Notes: generated by a model not told the origin, from the sequence alone. A DNA stretch of 64,000 bases from Nocardioides currus (GCF_003057875.1 NZ_PYXZ01000001.1:372001-436000), one strand, 5' to 3'; shown: positions 16,067 through 24,460, numbered from the stretch's first letter. Numbers and translations: made by a program.

Positions 16067-17296
16067 TCAGAAGTCCTCGTCGAGCCGGAGCACCTGGACC
16101 ATCTCGCCGGCGGAGATCCCGGTGGTCTCGGGGGGTACGACGACGATCGCGTCGCTCGCCGCGAGGTCGCCGAGCAGGTGGGAACCGTGGCCGCCGACCG
16201 GGGTCACGAAGGCCCCGCCCCGGTCGGAGTCATAGCTCGCGCGGACCATCTGCTGGCGACCGGGCGGGGAGGTGATCGGGTGGGTCAGGCGGGCCCGGGT
16301 GAGCGGGCGTGAGTAGGGCAGCTTGCCCATCATCCGGCGGATCGCGGGGAGCACGAACGTCTCGAACGAGACGTAGGCCGAGACCGGATTGCCGGGGAGC
16401 GTGAAGATCGGGGTGCGGTCGTCGCCGACGGTGCCGAAGCCCTGCGGCTTGCCGGGCTGCATCGCCACCCCGCCGAACCAGACCGAGCCGAGCGAGGAGA
16501 GCGCCTCCTTGACGACGTCGAAGTCCCCCTCGCTGACCCCGCCGCTGGTGACGACGAGGTCGGCGCGCACGAGCTGGTCGCTGAGCGCGTCGGTGAAGGT
16601 GCGTGGGTCGTCCGGGACGATGCCGACGCGGTAGGCGATCGCGCCGGCCGCCCGGGCGGACGCGGCCAGGAGGTAGGAGTTGCCGTCGTAGATCGAGTCG
16701 CGACCCAGCGGCGAGCCCGGCTCGCGCAGCTCCGACCCGGTCGAGATGACGACGACCCGCGGCCGCGGGCGGCAGCGCACCGTGGCGCGGCCGACGGCGG
16801 CGAGCAGGCCGAGGTGGCGCGGTCCGAGGACGGTGCCGTGCTCGAGCAGCAGGTCGCCCTCGGTGACGTCCTCACCGGCGGCGCGGATGTGCTGGCCCCG
16901 CCCGGGCGCGCGGGAGATCTGCACCTTGGCGACCCCCCGGTCGGTCCACTCGTAGGGCACGATCGCGTCGCACCCGGCCGGCACCGGCGCGCCCGTCATG
17001 ATCTTCGCCGCGGTGCCGGGCGAGAGCGCCATCAGCCCGCCCTGGCCGGCGCCGATCTCGCCCACGACCGGCAGGTGGACCGGGGTCTCCTCGGAGGCGG
17101 TCGCGACATCGGCGTACGTCACGGCGTAGCCGTCCATCCCCGAGTTGTCGAAGCCGGGCAGCGAGATGGGCGCCTCGACGTCCTCGGCGAGCGCGAGCCC
17201 GAGCGCCTCCATCAGCGGCTGCGGGAAGTCGGGCAGCGGCGAGACCGTGGCCAGGATCCGCTCGACGAGGTCGGGGACCGGGAGCAGCTCAGGCAT
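16067..17296 (-). CDS. glp: MoeA-like molybdopterin molybdenumtransferase / gephyrin-like Glp
   Basis: A 409-residue MoeA-family protein: an N-terminal linker domain (PGFDNSGMDGYAV), a beta-barrel with MTGAPVPAGCDAIVPYEW, the MPT-binding central domain (VVVISTGSEL, then TSGGVSEGDFDVVKEAL), and the C-terminal domain with FTLPGNPVSAYVSFETFVLP. It could insert molybdenum into adenylylated molybdopterin. In corynebacteria the equivalent gene beside rimJ and glpR encodes Glp, which binds FtsZ and acts in division. Both roles are possible; synteny favours Glp. ATG at 17296 is preferred (GGGTG upstream); GTG at 17302 is in frame. It overlaps the UGPase stop. Confidence 0.88.
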   Translation of the reverse strand: MPELLPVPDLVERILATVSPLPDFPQPLMEALGLALAEDVEAPISLPGFDNSGMDGYAVTYADVATASEETPVHLPVVGEIGAGQGGLMALSPGTAAKIMTGAPVPAGCDAIVPYEWTDRGVAKVQISRAPGRGQHIRAAGEDVTEGDLLLEHGTVLGPRHLGLLAAVGRATVRCRPRPRVVVISTGSELREPGSPLGRDSIYDGNSYLLAASARAAGAIAYRVGIVPDDPRTFTDALSDQLVRADLVVTSGGVSEGDFDVVKEALSSLGSVWFGGVAMQPGKPQGFGTVGDDRTPIFTLPGNPVSAYVSFETFVLPAIRRMMGKLPYSRPLTRARLTHPITSPPGRQQMVRASYDSDRGGAFVTPVGGHGSHLLGDLAASDAIVVVPPETTGISAGEMVQVLRLDEDF

Positions 17297-18671
17297 CGTC
17301 ACCCAGGACGGCGTCCGCGTCGACGCGCTGGGCGCTCGGGGTCTTGATCGCGACGTCGCCGACGACCTTCACGCCGTGGCCGAACGTCACGTCGCCGTCG
17401 ACGGTCAGCGAGGTGGCCTCGCGCAGCGACGGCGCGCCCTCGGGGAAGCGCTTGTCGAAGTCGCCGACCAGCTTGTAGTAGTCGGCGTCGAGGTCGACGT
17501 AGGGGATCTGCTGCGACGCCTGGTCGAGCACGAAGTCGCGGCCGAGGTCGTAGATGTCGGAGCGGAGCACCAGCAGGTCGTTGGTCGTCTTGACGGGGAC
17601 GAAGCGGTCGCGGCCGACCTCGATGGTGCGGGCACCCTCGAAGATCTCGATCGCCGCCCCCATCGCGGTCTCGATCTGGATCACCTCCGGCGTGCTCGGG
17701 TCGCCGGGGTCGAGGTGCTTGACGTTGCGGATCATCGGCAGGCCGAGGATGCCCTGGCGTGCGTCGAGGGCCTCGGTCATGGCGTCGACGTCGAACCACA
17801 GGTTGTTGGTGGAGGTGAACTGGTGGCGGTCGAGGTCGGCCAGCGCCGCCTTGTCGGAGTCGAGCGTCTGGGCCGTCTCGCGGAGCACGATGCGCCCGTC
17901 GGCCTTGCGGCGTGCGAAGTGGCCGCCCTTGCGGTCGGAGGCGGTGCGGCGCACGGCCTCGATCGCGAACGGGGCGCCGCTCTGGGCGAACCAGCCGGCG
18001 ACCCGGGCGTCGGGGACGGCACCCAGGTTGTCGGAGTTGGAGACGAAGACGTGCTGGTAGCCGGCGTCGCGCAGCCGGCCGAGGACGCCGGTCCCGCGCA
18101 GCGCCGTGTAGAGGTCGCCGTGGCCGGGCGGACACCACTCGAGGTCGGGGTTCTTCGGGTAGGCCGCCGGCACCAGGCCCTTCGCCAGCAGCTTGGGCAC
18201 CTTGTTCTGGAGGAACTCCAGGGGCAGGCCCTCGACCTGGAGGTCGTCGTAGCGGGCGAGGGCGGCCATCGTGTCGGCCGACGTGCGGAACGAGTCCATG
18301 AAGATGAGCGGCAGCGTGGCGTCGTACTCCGTGCGCAGGTGCAGGACCTGGCGGGCGATGATGTCGAGGAAGCTCAGCCCACGCCGCACGCAGAGCAGCG
18401 ACTTCGCGCGATCCATGCCCATCGAGGTGCCGAGACCACCGTTGAGCTTGATCACCGCGGTCTTGCGGACCGCCTCGGCGGCGACGTCGTCGGGGACCTC
18501 GACGTCGACCAGCGCCTCCATGTCGAGCGGGCTGATCGACGACTCCGGGATCATCCCGGTCTCACCGTGCTCGAGCAGTCGGTAGTAGTGCGCGAACGTG
18601 TCGATGGCGACGGGATCGACACCGGCGTCCTGCATCTTGGCGCGCGCCGTCTCCAGGCCTTTGCTACCCAT
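17289..18671 (-). CDS. UTP-glucose-1-phosphate uridylyltransferase, eukaryotic (UGP) type
   Basis: A 460-residue UDPGP-family enzyme making UDP-glucose from UTP and glucose-1-phosphate. The nucleotide-binding loop KLNGGLGTSMGMDRAKSLL sits near residue 80, followed by LIFMDSFRTSADT, CPPGHGDLYTAL and VSNSDNLGA. A C-terminal left-handed beta-helix (SLTVDGDVTFGHGVKVVGDV) completes the fold. This is the eukaryote-like family rather than the shorter RmlA-like bacterial GalU that sits at this place in mycobacteria. The ATG at 18671 is six bases after TACGAT, so the operon glp-moaC-mogA-rimJ starts with a leaderless gene. An upstream in-frame extension would overrun fthC. Confidence 0.9.
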   Translation of the reverse strand: MGSKGLETARAKMQDAGVDPVAIDTFAHYYRLLEHGETGMIPESSISPLDMEALVDVEVPDDVAAEAVRKTAVIKLNGGLGTSMGMDRAKSLLCVRRGLSFLDIIARQVLHLRTEYDATLPLIFMDSFRTSADTMAALARYDDLQVEGLPLEFLQNKVPKLLAKGLVPAAYPKNPDLEWCPPGHGDLYTALRGTGVLGRLRDAGYQHVFVSNSDNLGAVPDARVAGWFAQSGAPFAIEAVRRTASDRKGGHFARRKADGRIVLRETAQTLDSDKAALADLDRHQFTSTNNLWFDVDAMTEALDARQGILGLPMIRNVKHLDPGDPSTPEVIQIETAMGAAIEIFEGARTIEVGRDRFVPVKTTNDLLVLRSDIYDLGRDFVLDQASQQIPYVDLDADYYKLVGDFDKRFPEGAPSLREATSLTVDGDVTFGHGVKVVGDVAIKTPSAQRVDADAVLGDDA

Positions 18672-18677
18672 GTCTCG

Positions 18678-18683
18678 ATCGTA
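18678..18683 (-). promoter_or_regulatory. -10 element for leaderless UGPase gene
   Basis: TACGAT, six bases, ATG on the minus strand. It overlaps the oppositely oriented fthC -10 by two bases. Confidence 0.6.
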
Positions 18684-18687
18684 GGCT
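18682..18687 (+). promoter_or_regulatory. -10 element for leaderless fthC
   Basis: TAGGCT, six bases, GTG on the plus strand. The whole divergent intergenic region is 22 bp. Confidence 0.6.
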
Positions 18688-18693
18688 GATTGC

Positions 18694-19305
18694 GTGCCGA
18701 CACCAGCCCAGCCCCCCGTTCCGTCCGCGGGACAGACAGCCAAGCGGGCGCTGCGCGAGCAGGTCCTGGCGGCCCGGCGGCTGCGCAGCGCGGCCGACTC
18801 CGAGGCCGCGGAGGCCGCGATCGCGGACCACGTGCTGGCCTGGGACGTCGTACGCCGCGCCTCCACCGTGGCCTGCTACGTCTCGGTCCACCGCGAGCCC
18901 GGGACGCGGCGGCTGCTCGACGCCCTGCTGGCCGGCGGCACGCGGGTGCTGCTGCCGGTGCTGCGCCCCGACCTCGACCTCGACTGGGCGCTCCACGACG
19001 GCGACCTCGCCGAGGCCCGGCGTGGTCTCCTCGAACCGACCGGCCCTCGCCTCGGGGTGGACGCCGTCGGCGGGGCAGACGTGGTGCTCACGCCCGGGCT
19101 GGCCGCGTCGCTCGCGGGCGACCGGCTGGGGTACGGCGCCGGGTGCTACGACCGGGCCCTGGCGCGCGTCGGCGCGGACGTGCCGATCGGGATCGTGCTC
19201 CACGACGACGAGGTCGGCCTCGTCGTGCCGACCGAGCCGCACGACCGGCGGGTGACGCACCTGGTCACGCCGTCGGGCATCAGCCCTTCAGCAGGTCGCC
19301 GATGA
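18694..19305 (+). CDS. fthC: 5-Formyltetrahydrofolate cyclo-ligase
   Basis: A 203-residue enzyme that converts 5-formyl-THF to 5,10-methenyl-THF with ATP. It shows KRALREQVLAARRL at the N-terminus, the ACYVSVHREPGT strand, and the C-terminal GDRLGYGAGCYDRALARV loop that binds ATP and substrate, typical of the family. GTG at 18694 is leaderless. It is divergent from the UGPase gene, the same arrangement as Rv0992c/galU in M. tuberculosis. Its 3' end overlaps the convergent AIM24 gene by 26 bp. Confidence 0.93.
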   Translation: MPTPAQPPVPSAGQTAKRALREQVLAARRLRSAADSEAAEAAIADHVLAWDVVRRASTVACYVSVHREPGTRRLLDALLAGGTRVLLPVLRPDLDLDWALHDGDLAEARRGLLEPTGPRLGVDAVGGADVVLTPGLAASLAGDRLGYGAGCYDRALARVGADVPIGIVLHDDEVGLVVPTEPHDRRVTHLVTPSGISPSAGRR

Positions 19306-19993
19306 TGCCGCCGCCACCGCCGCCGCCCGAGCCCGACGCGGGGTTGACCCACTCGTAGGGCTGCACGACGACGAAGCCGGGTCCGTGGAAGGCGTACTGG
19401 AAGGCCTCGCCCGACCCGCCGCGCAGCATCGACTTCATGTTCATGCTGGACACCACGTTGGGCACCAGCGACGCCGACCACGCGACGGCGGCCTGCACGT
19501 CGACGTACGTCGGCTGCTGGGAGCAGTCGAGGACGACCGGCTTGCCGACGGTGCACAGGGCGACCGTCCCGACGCCGCGGACGGTGGTGTTGAAGAGGCC
19601 GCCGGCCATGATCCCGGCGCCGCGCACGCGGTTGATGTCCCACTCCATCGCCGCGTCGAACGCGAGCAGGTTGCGGCCGTTGACGGAGATCCCGTCGCCC
19701 TCGAGCGTGAGGAGGTGGACCGTGCCGGCCTCCTGGGCGAAGAAGACCTCGCCCTGGCCGGAGACCCGCATCAGCGGGATGTCCTCGCTCGTGACGACCT
19801 TCTTGAGCAGCTTGGCCATCGAGCCGGACTTCTCGTGGTCGAAGCGGATCTGGCCCTGGAAGGCCACCATCCCGCCCTTGACCGCGAGCACGTCGGGTCC
19901 GAGCGAGACCCGCAGCATGTGGCTGTTCTGGAGGGCGAACCGCTGCCCGTCACCGATCTCGAGGTTCTCCTCCGCGAACAGCTCACTCTTCAT
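19280..19993 (-). CDS. AIM24 family protein
   Basis: A 237-residue beta-rich protein of the AIM24 family. The glycine-rich strand repeats (LAVKGGMVAFQGQI, GEVFFAQEAGTVHLLTLEGDGI, RGAGIMAGGLFNTTVRGVGTV) and SMLRGGSGEAFQYAFHGPGFV are characteristic. The name comes from a yeast mitochondrial protein; the bacterial role is unknown. There is no signal peptide. A glycine/serine run (GSGGGGGGG) links to the short C-terminal IIGDLLKG. The ATG is six bases after TACCCT, hence probably leaderless. It overlaps fthC at its 3' end and lies 16 bp upstream of the acylase 3' end on the same strand. Confidence 0.82.
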   Translation of the reverse strand: MKSELFAEENLEIGDGQRFALQNSHMLRVSLGPDVLAVKGGMVAFQGQIRFDHEKSGSMAKLLKKVVTSEDIPLMRVSGQGEVFFAQEAGTVHLLTLEGDGISVNGRNLLAFDAAMEWDINRVRGAGIMAGGLFNTTVRGVGTVALCTVGKPVVLDCSQQPTYVDVQAAVAWSASLVPNVVSSMNMKSMLRGGSGEAFQYAFHGPGFVVVQPYEWVNPASGSGGGGGGGIIGDLLKG

Positions 19994-19999
19994 GGCAGG

Positions 20000-20005
20000 A
20001 GGGTA
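20000..20005 (-). promoter_or_regulatory. -10 element for leaderless AIM24 gene
   Basis: TACCCT, six bases, ATG on the minus strand. Confidence 0.45.
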
Positions 20006-20009
20006 GCGA

Positions 20010-22703
20010 TCACGGCGCGTCGTCGGAGGGGTTCAGCAGGAGAGTGTCGTCGGCCGACTCCTCGACGGCGTCGCGCGAGAACGCCCACGGCAGGTAGTCG
20101 CCGTCGACGTAGAGCTCCGTCTGGTCCCCGTAGTGCGAGGAGCCGGGGTGGCCCGAGACCCCCGTGAGGTTGATGTAGCGCGAGGCGTCGAGGTCGGCCA
20201 GGGAGACGACCATCCGCATCGACGGGGCGGCCGTCACGCCGTACCCCACGGCGGCGTCCCACGAGGTCGCGTCGACGATGCTCGAGCCGCCGCCGACGTC
20301 GTGGCCGTCTCGGTTGAAGAGCCGCTCGATCGGCGCGATGCCGGACTCCCCCAGCGTCGAGTGGTGCAGGTCGAGCTGGTGCAGCCGGCCCCACGTCCAC
20401 TCGTCGACGTCGAGCGACTGGCGCCGCGTCAGCTCGTCGCGGGCATCGCGCATCGCCTGGCGCAGGATGTCGTCGCGCGACTCGACCACGTCGTCGGTCG
20501 TGGTGTCGTCCCACCACGGCCCGGCCGGGTCGCCGAGCAGGTGGGTGACCACCGCGAACCACCGGTCGCCGCCGTTGGGCCAGATCCCCTCGCGGAGCTC
20601 GTCGTGGAAGGTGAGCCGCAGCAGGTTGCTCCACACGACGTTGTAGTAGGCCGCCGGGGCGCTGTCGGCGGGCTGGGTGAAGTCCCAGTCACGGAGCAGG
20701 TCCTGGGCGTCGCGGTAGTAGGCCGAGCCGAGGTCCTCGATGTCGAGGAGGTACGGCACCAGCGTGGCCGCCATCGGGTTGGTGGTGTCGAGCTGGAGCC
20801 GCATCATCTCCTGCACCGAGAGCTCGCCCTCGGCCTCGAGCTGCTGGCGGATCCGCGTCGAGCGGTAGCCGTAGTCCCAGTCGTCGGTGAGGAAGTAGGG
20901 GTAGTCGTCGTCGATCACCGCCTGGTTGGCGGTCGCGATGAACCCCTCCTCGGGGTCGAGGACGTTGGGCAGGCCGTCGAAGGGGATGTAGTCGCCGGTC
21001 CAGTCGTTGGCGGAGAGCCAGCCCTCGGCCGGCATCGAGCCGTCGTTGCCGGACTTGCGGATCGGCACCAGGCCGGGCGCCTGGTAGCCGATGTGGCCCT
21101 CGCGATCGGCGTACACCATGTTCTGGCTCGGGACGGCGAAGTCGCTCGCGGCCGCGCGGAACTCGTCCCAGTCGGACGCCCGGTTGAGCCCGAGCACCGC
21201 GTCGGCGGTCGTGGTCGGCTGGAGGGCGGTCCACTGCAGGGCCACGGCGTAGCCGTTGCCGCGATCGTCCGATCCGTCCGGGTCGTCGGGGCCGCCGGTG
21301 TCGGCCGGGTCGTCGGCCGGGGCGTCGGCCGGGGCGTTCGCGCCGACCGTGCTCAGCTCGGAGGAGACGTCGCTGAGCAGCGGACCGTGGGCGGTCTCGC
21401 GGATGCGGAGCGTGAAGTCGTCGCCCCCGCGCACCTTGATCGTCTCGGTGCGCAGCGTGAGCGGCTTGGCCTCGCCGTCCTGGATCCAGCTGTTGCCCTC
21501 GACCTTCTCGAGGTAGAGGTCGGTGACGTCCGGCCCCAGGTTGGTGAAGCCCCAGGCGATGTCGGCGTTGTGGCCGATGATCACGCCGGGCACCCCGGAG
21601 AACGTGAAGCCCGAGACGTCGAGGGTGCAGTCGCTGGTGATCGATCGGCAGTGCAGGCCGGTCTGCATCCAGATGCCCGGCTGGCTGACGCCGAGGTGCG
21701 GGTCGTTGGCCAGGATCGGCTGCCCGGTCGCGCTGTGGTCGCCGTCGACGACCCACGAGTTGGAGCCGATGCCGTCGCCCCGGCCGAGCATCTCGGGGAG
21801 CCGGTCGAGCCCGTCGCGCAGGTCGCCCAGCGCGCGGACCGTCGCGTCGTCGTACGCCGGTCGTCGCGGGTTGCGGGTCGAGTTGCGGGTGGCGTTCTGC
21901 TCGAAGACACCGTCGACGACACCACCGCCGGCCACGATCGGCGGATGGGCGTCGACGTCGTAGTCGGGGTAGAGGTCCGCGATCTCCTCGGGCGTGTGGT
22001 CGAGGCTGGCCATCACCCGGGCGATCTCGTCGTCCATGTTGCCGCGCAGGTCCCACGCCATCGCCTTGAGCCAGGCCAGCGAGTCGGCCGGCTCCCACGG
22101 CTCCGGCTCGTAGTCGAGGCCCTGGAGCCCGAGGAGGGTGTACTCGATCGCGATCTCGGTGGTGCCGTGCTGCTCGAGGTAGGCGTTGACCCCCTCGGCG
22201 TAGGCCGACAGCGCGTCGCGGGTCTCGGGGTCGAGCAGGGCCAGCTCCTGCTCGGCGACCCGGCGCCAGCCCATGGTGCGGATGTACTTGTCGGTCTCGA
22301 GGCCGTCCTCGCCGAACAGCTCGGACAGCCGTCCGGCCGTGACGTGGCGGCGCACGTCCATCTCGAAGAAGCGGTCCTGCGCGGCCACGAACCCTTGCGC
22401 CCGCATCAGGTCCGCGTCGGTGTCGGCGTAGATCTGCGCGATGCCGTGGTCGTCCCGGATCACCTCCACCTGCGCGTCCAGCCCGGGGAGCTCGAGCTCG
22501 CCGTCGGTGTCGGGCACGGGGCGGCGTACGAACGCGACGGCCGTGACGAGGAGCAGCACCATCAGCAGGGCGAGCACCGCCGCGACGTACGCCGTCCAGC
22601 GGAGCCCGCGCGGCGCCGCACGGAACAGCGTGCGCAGCGAGAAGTCGGGCTCGTCCTCGAGGTCGGGGTCGTGTGCTGGCTGCTCGGTCATCTCATCGGG
22701 CAT
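20010..22703 (-). CDS. Penicillin acylase family protein (Ntn hydrolase)
   Basis: An 897-residue precursor of an N-terminal nucleophile hydrolase. A short cytoplasmic acidic N-terminus is followed by one membrane segment (about residues 36-60, AVLALLMVLLLVTAVAFV), then the alpha chain and, at GIG/SNSWVV, the expected autocleavage site with catalytic Ser314 as the first beta-chain residue. An Asp/Pro/Ala-rich insertion (DAPADDPADTGGPDDPDG) interrupts the beta chain. Homologues cleave amides such as acyl-homoserine lactones, acyl-peptides or beta-lactams; the substrate is unknown. Being membrane-anchored and exported, it probably acts outside. ATG codons at 22703 and 22691 are both possible starts. 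It is divergent from the fmdB-like gene. Confidence 0.88.
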   Translation of the reverse strand: MPDEMTEQPAHDPDLEDEPDFSLRTLFRAAPRGLRWTAYVAAVLALLMVLLLVTAVAFVRRPVPDTDGELELPGLDAQVEVIRDDHGIAQIYADTDADLMRAQGFVAAQDRFFEMDVRRHVTAGRLSELFGEDGLETDKYIRTMGWRRVAEQELALLDPETRDALSAYAEGVNAYLEQHGTTEIAIEYTLLGLQGLDYEPEPWEPADSLAWLKAMAWDLRGNMDDEIARVMASLDHTPEEIADLYPDYDVDAHPPIVAGGGVVDGVFEQNATRNSTRNPRRPAYDDATVRALGDLRDGLDRLPEMLGRGDGIGSNSWVVDGDHSATGQPILANDPHLGVSQPGIWMQTGLHCRSITSDCTLDVSGFTFSGVPGVIIGHNADIAWGFTNLGPDVTDLYLEKVEGNSWIQDGEAKPLTLRTETIKVRGGDDFTLRIRETAHGPLLSDVSSELSTVGANAPADAPADDPADTGGPDDPDGSDDRGNGYAVALQWTALQPTTTADAVLGLNRASDWDEFRAAASDFAVPSQNMVYADREGHIGYQAPGLVPIRKSGNDGSMPAEGWLSANDWTGDYIPFDGLPNVLDPEEGFIATANQAVIDDDYPYFLTDDWDYGYRSTRIRQQLEAEGELSVQEMMRLQLDTTNPMAATLVPYLLDIEDLGSAYYRDAQDLLRDWDFTQPADSAPAAYYNVVWSNLLRLTFHDELREGIWPNGGDRWFAVVTHLLGDPAGPWWDDTTTDDVVESRDDILRQAMRDARDELTRRQSLDVDEWTWGRLHQLDLHHSTLGESGIAPIERLFNRDGHDVGGGSSIVDATSWDAAVGYGVTAAPSMRMVVSLADLDASRYINLTGVSGHPGSSHYGDQTELYVDGDYLPWAFSRDAVEESADDTLLLNPSDDAP

Positions 22704-22797
22704 TGTGCCGTAGTCTTGGCAGTCGATCGGGCTGAGTGCCAGCGAGTCGCGGGCCCACCGGATCGACCTCCCCACGAGCCAGCCAGCAAGGTTTCGC

Positions 22798-23121
22798 ATG
22801 CCCACCTATCAGTACGCCTGCACCGAGTGCGGCCACCAGTTCGAGCAGTTCCAGAGCTTCAGCGACGACTCGCTGACCGTGTGCCCGGTCTGCGAAGGCC
22901 GGCTGCGCAAGGTGTTCAACGCCGTGGGCGTGGTGTTCAAGGGGTCGGGCTTCTACCGGACGGACAGCCGGTCGGGGTCGTCCTCGTCCTCGTCGTCGGA
23001 CTCGTCCTCCGCGTCTTCGACGTCCTCGTCGTCGGACTCGTCCTCCTCGACGCCGGCGCCGTCCCCCTCGCCCTCCCCGAGCGCGAGCCCGAAGCCGTCC
23101 ACAGGCAGCTCCGACAGCTGA
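22798..23121 (+). CDS. FmdB family zinc-ribbon protein with Ser-rich tail
   Basis: A 107-residue protein with an FmdB-type zinc ribbon: PTYQYACTECGHQFE and the second pair CPVCEG, followed by LRKVFNAVGVVFKGSGFY. From residue 57 on it is almost pure Ser/Asp/Pro, an intrinsically disordered tail. The family is named for a formamidase regulator, but its molecular role is unknown. It is in the same neighbourhood as the homologue Rv0991c in M. tuberculosis, near fthC and mscL. A possible -10 TAGTCT lies at 22711-22716, giving a leader of about 75 bases. Confidence 0.85.
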   Translation: MPTYQYACTECGHQFEQFQSFSDDSLTVCPVCEGRLRKVFNAVGVVFKGSGFYRTDSRSGSSSSSSSDSSSASSTSSSSDSSSSTPAPSPSPSPSASPKPSTGSSDS

Positions 23122-23170
23122 TTCCCCGCCCGCCTGTGGACGAGCCACGGCGGGCCCGCCCGGGGCGACC

Positions 23171-23176
23171 TAGCGT
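23171..23176 (+). promoter_or_regulatory. -10 element for leaderless SAF gene
   Basis: TAGCGT, six bases, ATG. Confidence 0.5.
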
Positions 23177-23182
23177 CGCGCC

Positions 23183-23800
23183 ATGCTTCCTCCCGTACGC
23201 CGCACGCTGCGCACCCTCCACCGCGCGGTCCTGACCCGGCGCCGACCGCTGGCGGCCGTGCTGGTGGCGGTGTCGGTGCTCGTCGCGCTGCGCACCACGA
23301 TCGGCCCCGGCCCGCCGACCGTCGAGGTCCCGGTCGCGGCCCGCGATCTGCCGGCCGGCGCCGTGCTCACCCCACGCGACGCGACGACGGCGACCTGGCC
23401 GGCCGGGCTGGCGCCGGACGGCCTGACGTCCGCCGTGGCCGGCCAGGTGCTGGCGGCGCCCCTGCGCGAGGGCGAGGCGATCACCGACCTGCGCCTCGTC
23501 GGCACCGGGCTCGCGGACGCCCACCCCGACCTGACGGTGCTGCCGGTGCGCCTGCCCGACCCCGCCGTCGTCGAGCTGCTCCGGGTCGGCGACCGGATCG
23601 ACCTCAGTGCCGTCGACCCCGAGACGGGCGGGTCGAGCGAGCTCGCCAGCAACGTCCTGGTGCTCGCGATCCCGCCTCCGAGCGACTCCGGATCCGGCCT
23701 GACGGGCCGCTTGGTCGTCGCCGGGGTCGCGCCGGAGCGGGCGAAATTTGTCGCGGCCGCCACGTTGAGGGAGTTCCTCACGGTCCAGTTTTCCCGCTAG
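23183..23800 (+). CDS. SAF-domain membrane protein, CpaB/RcpC-like
   Basis: A 205-residue protein with one N-terminal membrane helix (about residues 22-36) and a SAF domain (about 46-108, VPVAARDLPAGAVLTPRDATTATWP). This layout is that of CpaB/RcpC, the Flp-pilus assembly protein with a predicted carbohydrate-binding SAF domain. No other pilus gene is in the window, so a role in pilus assembly is not certain. The ATG is leaderless by position. It lies between the FmdB gene and mscL, a position also seen for SAF proteins in other actinobacteria. Confidence 0.75.
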   Translation: MLPPVRRTLRTLHRAVLTRRRPLAAVLVAVSVLVALRTTIGPGPPTVEVPVAARDLPAGAVLTPRDATTATWPAGLAPDGLTSAVAGQVLAAPLREGEAITDLRLVGTGLADAHPDLTVLPVRLPDPAVVELLRVGDRIDLSAVDPETGGSSELASNVLVLAIPPPSDSGSGLTGRLVVAGVAPERAKFVAAATLREFLTVQFSR

Positions 23801-23859
23801 CGTCGTGACGTGTCCTGAAACTGACCGATTCCGCTTGTCGGGGTCAAAGGAGAAACGCA

Positions 23860-24210
23860 ATGACTGGATTCAAGAACTTCATCCTCCGGGGCAATCTCGT
23901 CGAGATCGCCACCGGTCTGATCATGGCGTTGGCGTTCGCGTCGGTCGTCACCACCTTCACCAACTGGCTGACCGGCCTGCTCCCCGACTCGACGTCGGAG
24001 ATCTTCTCCAACGAGGCCAACAGCTTCGGGGCGTTCCTCAACGCGGTCGTCTCGTTCGTCATCATGGGCGCGGTCGTGTACTTCCTCGTCGTCACGCCCT
24101 ACACCAAGGCGAAGGAGCGGTTCTTCCCCTCCGAGCCCGAGGGCACGCCCGCCGACATCGCCCTGCTCACCGAGATCCGCGACGCCCTGAAGGCGCGGCC
24201 CCTGAGCTGA
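23860..24210 (+). CDS. mscL: Large-conductance mechanosensitive channel MscL
   Basis: A 116-residue channel subunit that opens under membrane tension to release solutes in hypo-osmotic shock. The N-terminal amphipathic helix MTGFKNFILRGNLVEIATGL runs into TM1 (to about residue 40), a periplasmic loop (NWLTGLLPDSTSEIF) and TM2 (FLNAVVSFVIMGAVVYFLVV); the charged C-terminal bundle is short. It has a strong Shine-Dalgarno AAAGGAG, unlike most genes here. A stem-loop terminator follows at 24224-24255. Confidence 0.95.
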   Translation: MTGFKNFILRGNLVEIATGLIMALAFASVVTTFTNWLTGLLPDSTSEIFSNEANSFGAFLNAVVSFVIMGAVVYFLVVTPYTKAKERFFPSEPEGTPADIALLTEIRDALKARPLS

Positions 24211-24223
24211 CCCGTCTCGCCTC

Positions 24224-24255
24224 GAACGGCTCGCCCCCTCCGGGGCGGGCCGTTC
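24224..24255 (+). terminator. mscL terminator
   Basis: GAACGGCTCGCCCC (24224-24237) pairs with GGGGCGGGCCGTTC (24242-24255), 14 bp with one G-U, starting 14 bases after the stop codon. Confidence 0.7.
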
Positions 24256-24310
24256 GTGCGTCCGGGCCCGCCGGCGGCGCGTCGTGGGTGCCCCGTTCCG
24301 CGACCGCGCA

Positions 24311-24360
24311 GCGGTGCGTCAGCCACCGTCGTCGACCCCGGAACGTGGCTGTCGCACCGC
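24311..24360. repeat. Palindromic intergenic repeat, unit 3
   Basis: Arms GCGGTGCGTCAGCCAC and GTGGCTGTCGCACCGC (15 of 16 pair) around an 18-base centre. Same family as 13106, 13190, 24383 and 38922. Confidence 0.8.
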
Positions 24361-24382
24361 GCCGTACGCACGACACGGGTAC

Positions 24383-24434
24383 GGCGGTGGGTGACCCACT
24401 GTCCGACCGCTCGGAGTGTGGGTCACGCACCGCC
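24383..24434. repeat. Palindromic intergenic repeat, unit 4
   Basis: Arms GGCGGTGGGTGACCCAC and GTGGGTCACGCACCGCC (16 of 17 pair). It lies 22 bp after unit 3, between the convergent mscL and LytR-CpsA-Psr genes. Confidence 0.8.
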
Positions 24435-24460
24435 GTCGGAGACCGCGGATGGCCGGTCGG

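Noticed and set aside
20133..23234. Open frame of over 1000 codons on the plus strand opposite the penicillin acylase
   Set aside because: Codon-position GC bias fits the minus-strand gene, which has an intact Ntn-hydrolase site and membrane anchor; the plus frame is Arg/Val/Gly-rich antisense filler with no domain.
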